Source: Ichthyophonus hoferi (taxonomy: Eukaryota > Opisthokonta > Ichthyosporea > Ichthyophonida > Ichthyophonidae). Taken from it: a stretch of 12,032 nt of DNA. The notes under the pieces were generated by a model. That model searched no databases and had not been told where the DNA came from. It saw only the letters and a program-made list of their open reading frames with translations. The translations under genes and the position numbers were made by a program. The DNA lies in NCBI GenBank assembly GCA_002751075.1, contig NAOQ01000828.1:2189-14220 (forward strand). Reading direction: 5' to 3'. Shown here piece after piece: positions 10,037-12,032 of this stretch (the first letter of the stretch is position 1; every line of letters starts with the position of its first letter).

Positions 10037-11318
10037 TATTATATCTTATGTACATATTCCTAACTATTTGTCTTCATGGCGTCCCCTACCCTTTTCACTT
10101 AGTGATATCAAAGCATGTTGTGCTACATAGGATGGGAGAGGGAGAGGGAGAGGGAGAGGGAGAGGGAGAGGGAGAGGGTAATATATATTATTATGAAGTA
10201 AGGATGAAGGATGATCTGTTATGTGATTGGGGGACTGGAGTCAGTCTTGTGAATGCTGGGTTTTTATTGGTTTTATAAAGAGCACCGACCTTGACAAAGC
10301 GATGGTGGTGGATATAATTTAACCAATTAAACTTATATAATTATTGGATGCCTTTGCATGCCCTGATATATGTATGATAGGTAATAATCTACACGGTAAC
10401 GGAGGACCATAATAATAAACTCAGTAGGAGTGTGTACTAGTACCTCTGGAAGCACTCTAATGTTGACTGTAGTTATTGACACCCCATAATATATCACTCA
10501 CTTTTTCTGTATTAACATCCATTATGACTAGAACTATAGAGTACTTACAAGAACCATCTAGTGTGTTTATGTAGTGAAGATCTCCTGCTTCCCCTCTTTA
10601 TTTTTCATTGATATTAAACATTGATAGTTAGTGCCACTCTAACAAACCAATGCTCATACCATTCTGCTTGTATAATGCCCAGTTTATATAGAAAATTTTA
10701 TTTTATTTGGGGCCATAAAGACGTAGAAATGATAATGTGTAGGTGGTCAGAACTAACAGAACTCTGTCTGTATGTAATGGTAGTGTGTAACGATAGATTA
10801 AAACCTTTAGGCTATTCTACACAGGAACATTAACAGATGATATACTTACCACTTTGGCGACGCTTAATTCCAGCATAATTTTTCGGAGCAATGCTATGGG
10901 ATGCATTAATACAAAGATAGCAAAGGTATATATATGTATGCGGGAAAGGAAATGGCAGTGTTGGTGTAATTGAGTGTATACGAGGTAGTAGGCAAGGTAA
11001 GGCTTGACGTTGAAGTCTATTAATAGATATAAAGGGGTGCTTCTTACTGGATCTTATCTATCCACATTTCTTTCATTATTGGTTTTAACCCACCACTGAC
11101 CTACCTTTTATACAAATATTCTTTCTCATGGCTTGCAGCTGTCAAACACAGACGAAGAGATATTTCAGAATTTGCGGACCTATGTCAAGGGTATAAATTC
11201 ATATAGGCCTGAAAGTAGTCGAGGTAGGCGTTGTTATAAATATGTATATGCTTTCTTCTCTCTCCCTTTGCATACAGAGTTAATAAAAGAACTTGTTGAT
11301 TGTGGATCTGTACTTTGA
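6480..11318 (+). CDS. MRPL1: Mitochondrial large-subunit ribosomal protein L1 (uL1m), 7 coding exons
   Basis: Exons: 6480-6551, 6971-7105, 7822-7938, 9098-9166, 9825-9945, 10825-10925 and 11139-11318. Together they make 795 nt, giving 264 residues plus TGA, with GT-AG introns in agreeing phases. Residues 1-24 (MLLTAFRQHIFPSPSIAAN...) look like a mitochondrial presequence: Arg/His, no acids, hydrophobic. Then come the L1 landmarks in order: NYEEAMRAIRAYALPHF; IIRGSIHLPYP...ICVIAE (the RG-LP strand); AEAAKAAGAELTGGEELINK; GTLDRKEFNVIIAS (the (L/F)DF.vvIA motif); PSVRMGTLTDDIL (the P..k.GT.T.D loop); GCINTKIAKLSNTDEEIFQNL (the IGK.s.s.e.i.eN motif); and a C-terminal YKYVYAFFSLP strand. uL1 binds 23S-type rRNA at the L1 stalk and helps release E-site tRNA. 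Compared with bacterial L1, the C-terminal TMGP element is not conserved, as in animal MRPL1. The start is the first in-frame ATG after an upstream stop, with A at -3. Confidence 0.92.
7106..7821 (+). other. MRPL1 intron 2, no gene seen
   Basis: The donor is CAT|GTATGT and the acceptor GAATATAG|GTG. It contains TACATA/TATGTA-rich low-complexity DNA at about 7440-7580 and a C-rich run at about 7370-7385. I see no nested gene. Confidence 0.75.
7939..9097 (+). other. MRPL1 intron 3, low-complexity, no gene seen
   Basis: The longest intron (1,159 nt), from GAA|GTAAAA to CACGCAG|TCT. It holds a (TA)n run at about 8094-8106, a pyrimidine-rich stretch at about 8130-8215 and a degenerate GTAT/TGTATG block at about 8300-8480. 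The open frames in it are Tyr/Ile/His/Thr-rich repeats of that simple sequence, not genes. Confidence 0.75.
8300..8485. repeat. Degenerate TATG/TGTA simple-sequence block
   Basis: Imperfect repeats of TATG, GTGTAT and CATGTATGATAG (the last appears twice at about 8364-8388) within MRPL1 intron 3. The block looks like an old, diverged microsatellite. Confidence 0.75.
10004..10031. repeat. (TA)n microsatellite
   Basis: 28 bases of pure TA in MRPL1 intron 5. Confidence 0.95.
10134..10178. repeat. (GGGAGA)7.5 purine microsatellite
   Basis: Seven and a half exact hexamers with only G and A on the plus strand, in MRPL1 intron 5 (9946-10824). A frame through it would encode a Gly-Glu run, but it sits between two exons that join in phase without it. 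Confidence 0.95.
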
Positions 11319-11753
11319 TGTCACTGGACATGGCACGAGAACAACCCATATATTCTTACTAGTATAATTTATTTTTTTATAGCATTGCCCTACACTTACA
11401 TAGATATATTTTATAATAAAAGGGAAAAAGATTAAAAACCAATAGTGATAAAGCAAGATCTTGATTGTTATTGGTTATTTATAAAAATTAGATTAACCCT
11501 GAGAGATACACTCTTGTCCTATAGATTGAAACTGGCTGATATTATTGGTGTCTTGTTATATATATTTATTAAATAATCTGTTACTGTTGTCAATATCCTT
11601 ATTGACCCTATTATATACCATACCGTACTATACACATATTTATTGACACCCATTCCTATAATGAAGTTTTAAGTGACGATATTTTAATTATATTGCAAAG
11701 AGTTGGCGTTCATTCTCTTGCCTTCCTTTGTATTATTCATTAAATTACTGCAG
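11319..11753. other. MRPL1 3' flank, nothing further recognised
   Basis: Apart from the poly(A) hexamer this is AT-rich sequence with frequent stops in all frames. I see no RNA gene, repeat family or coding signature. Confidence 0.5.
11415..11420 (+). terminator. Poly(A) signal AATAAA for MRPL1
   Basis: A canonical AATAAA lies 97 nt past the MRPL1 stop codon, within an AT-rich 3' flank. It is the first such hexamer after the stop. A U/GU-rich stretch follows at about 11456-11485, as expected downstream of a cleavage site. Confidence 0.5.
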
Positions 11754-11893
11754 GAATGCTTACTAGTATCAATACGATACATTTGGACATAAGAACAATA
11801 GTAGAAAAGAAGAAGCAATTTATAGTACTTATATTTGATTATGATACCTATGTTTTGAGTAGAAGAGAACATAAGTATATGGAGGCTAGTTAA
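11754..11893 (+). other. Possible exon of a third gene (unrecognised)
   Basis: A long pyrimidine tract (11711-11740) and TTACTGCAG form a good acceptor ending at 11753. The only open frame after it runs from ATG at 11756 for 45 codons (MLTSINTIHLDIRTIVEKKK... QFIVLIFDYDTYVLSRREHK...). Possible donors are TTGA|GTAGAA and CATAA|GTATAT near its end. No family is recognised. It could equally be downstream noncoding DNA. Joining at TTGA|GTAGAA would put it in phase with the segment starting at 11948. Confidence 0.22.
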
Positions 11894-11919
11894 ACAAAAA
11901 ATGAGCAGAGATATAATGG

Positions 11920-12032
11920 ATGATAGAGTGCTTTAGATTTATCTCAGGGGAAAAACAGAATGCAAGAGAAGATGTGAAAAAGGTGAAAGAGAAACATGAC
12001 AGAAAGGATAGAACTGGATACGAATGGAGAAA
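11920..12032 (+). other. Possible partial exon running off the window (unrecognised)
   Basis: An open frame starts at ATG 11920 and remains open to the window edge. An acceptor TTTATCTCAG ends at 11947, so the exon may begin at 11948. The product is very charged (EKQNAREDVKKVKEKHDRKD then RTGYEWR), unlike the Tyr/Ile-rich chance frames elsewhere here. It matches no family I can name. Confidence 0.25.

Noticed and set aside
10048-10278. 76-codon frame with a Gly-Glu repeat
   Set aside because: The repeat is only the GGGAGA microsatellite translated, and the flanking MRPL1 exons join in phase across it.
11224-11277. A regular eighth intron in MRPL1
   Set aside because: The segment is stop-free, in frame and encodes the expected L1 C-terminal strand, so I keep it as coding and report it only as a possible exitron.

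Overview
This window is nuclear DNA from an intron-rich eukaryote. It is AT-rich, full of (TA)n and other simple repeats, uses the standard genetic code, and is poor in CpG except for one short cluster. Its two genes are broken into small exons (45-180 nt) by GT-AG introns of about 100 to 1,160 nt. CpG loss with one spared cluster suggests DNA methylation, so I lean towards an opisthokont (an early-branching animal, a unicellular relative of animals, or a fungus). The sequence alone does not settle this.

Left half, minus strand (5151 down to about 200): ten coding exons join in phase into a protein of about 320 residues. It has an N-terminal CS domain of NudC type followed by about five Sel1-like repeats, which suggests a co-chaperone or adaptor. 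Right half, plus strand (6480 to 11318): seven exons join in phase into a 264-residue L1-family ribosomal protein with a mitochondrial-type presequence (MRPL1). Each exon was found by domain homology and then tested by splice signals and phase; every junction fits.

The genes are divergent, with start codons 1.3 kb apart. Between them lies a CpG cluster (5851-6086) with three CCAAT cores at 25 and 28 bp spacing and an outward-facing splice donor on each strand. I read this as a bidirectional promoter with a noncoding first exon on each side. A co-chaperone-like gene and a mitochondrial ribosomal gene would then share control; this is inference.

The large introns hold mostly simple repeats: (TA)n in several places, an (ATAGGT)n and a GGGAGA array, a 31-bp tandem duplication and pyrimidine-rich stretches. 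I saw no rRNA, tRNA, CRISPR, transposon or viral element. Past 11318 there is a plausible poly(A) signal, then about 340 nt with nothing recognisable, then two weak exon-like segments that may start a third plus-strand gene cut by the window edge.
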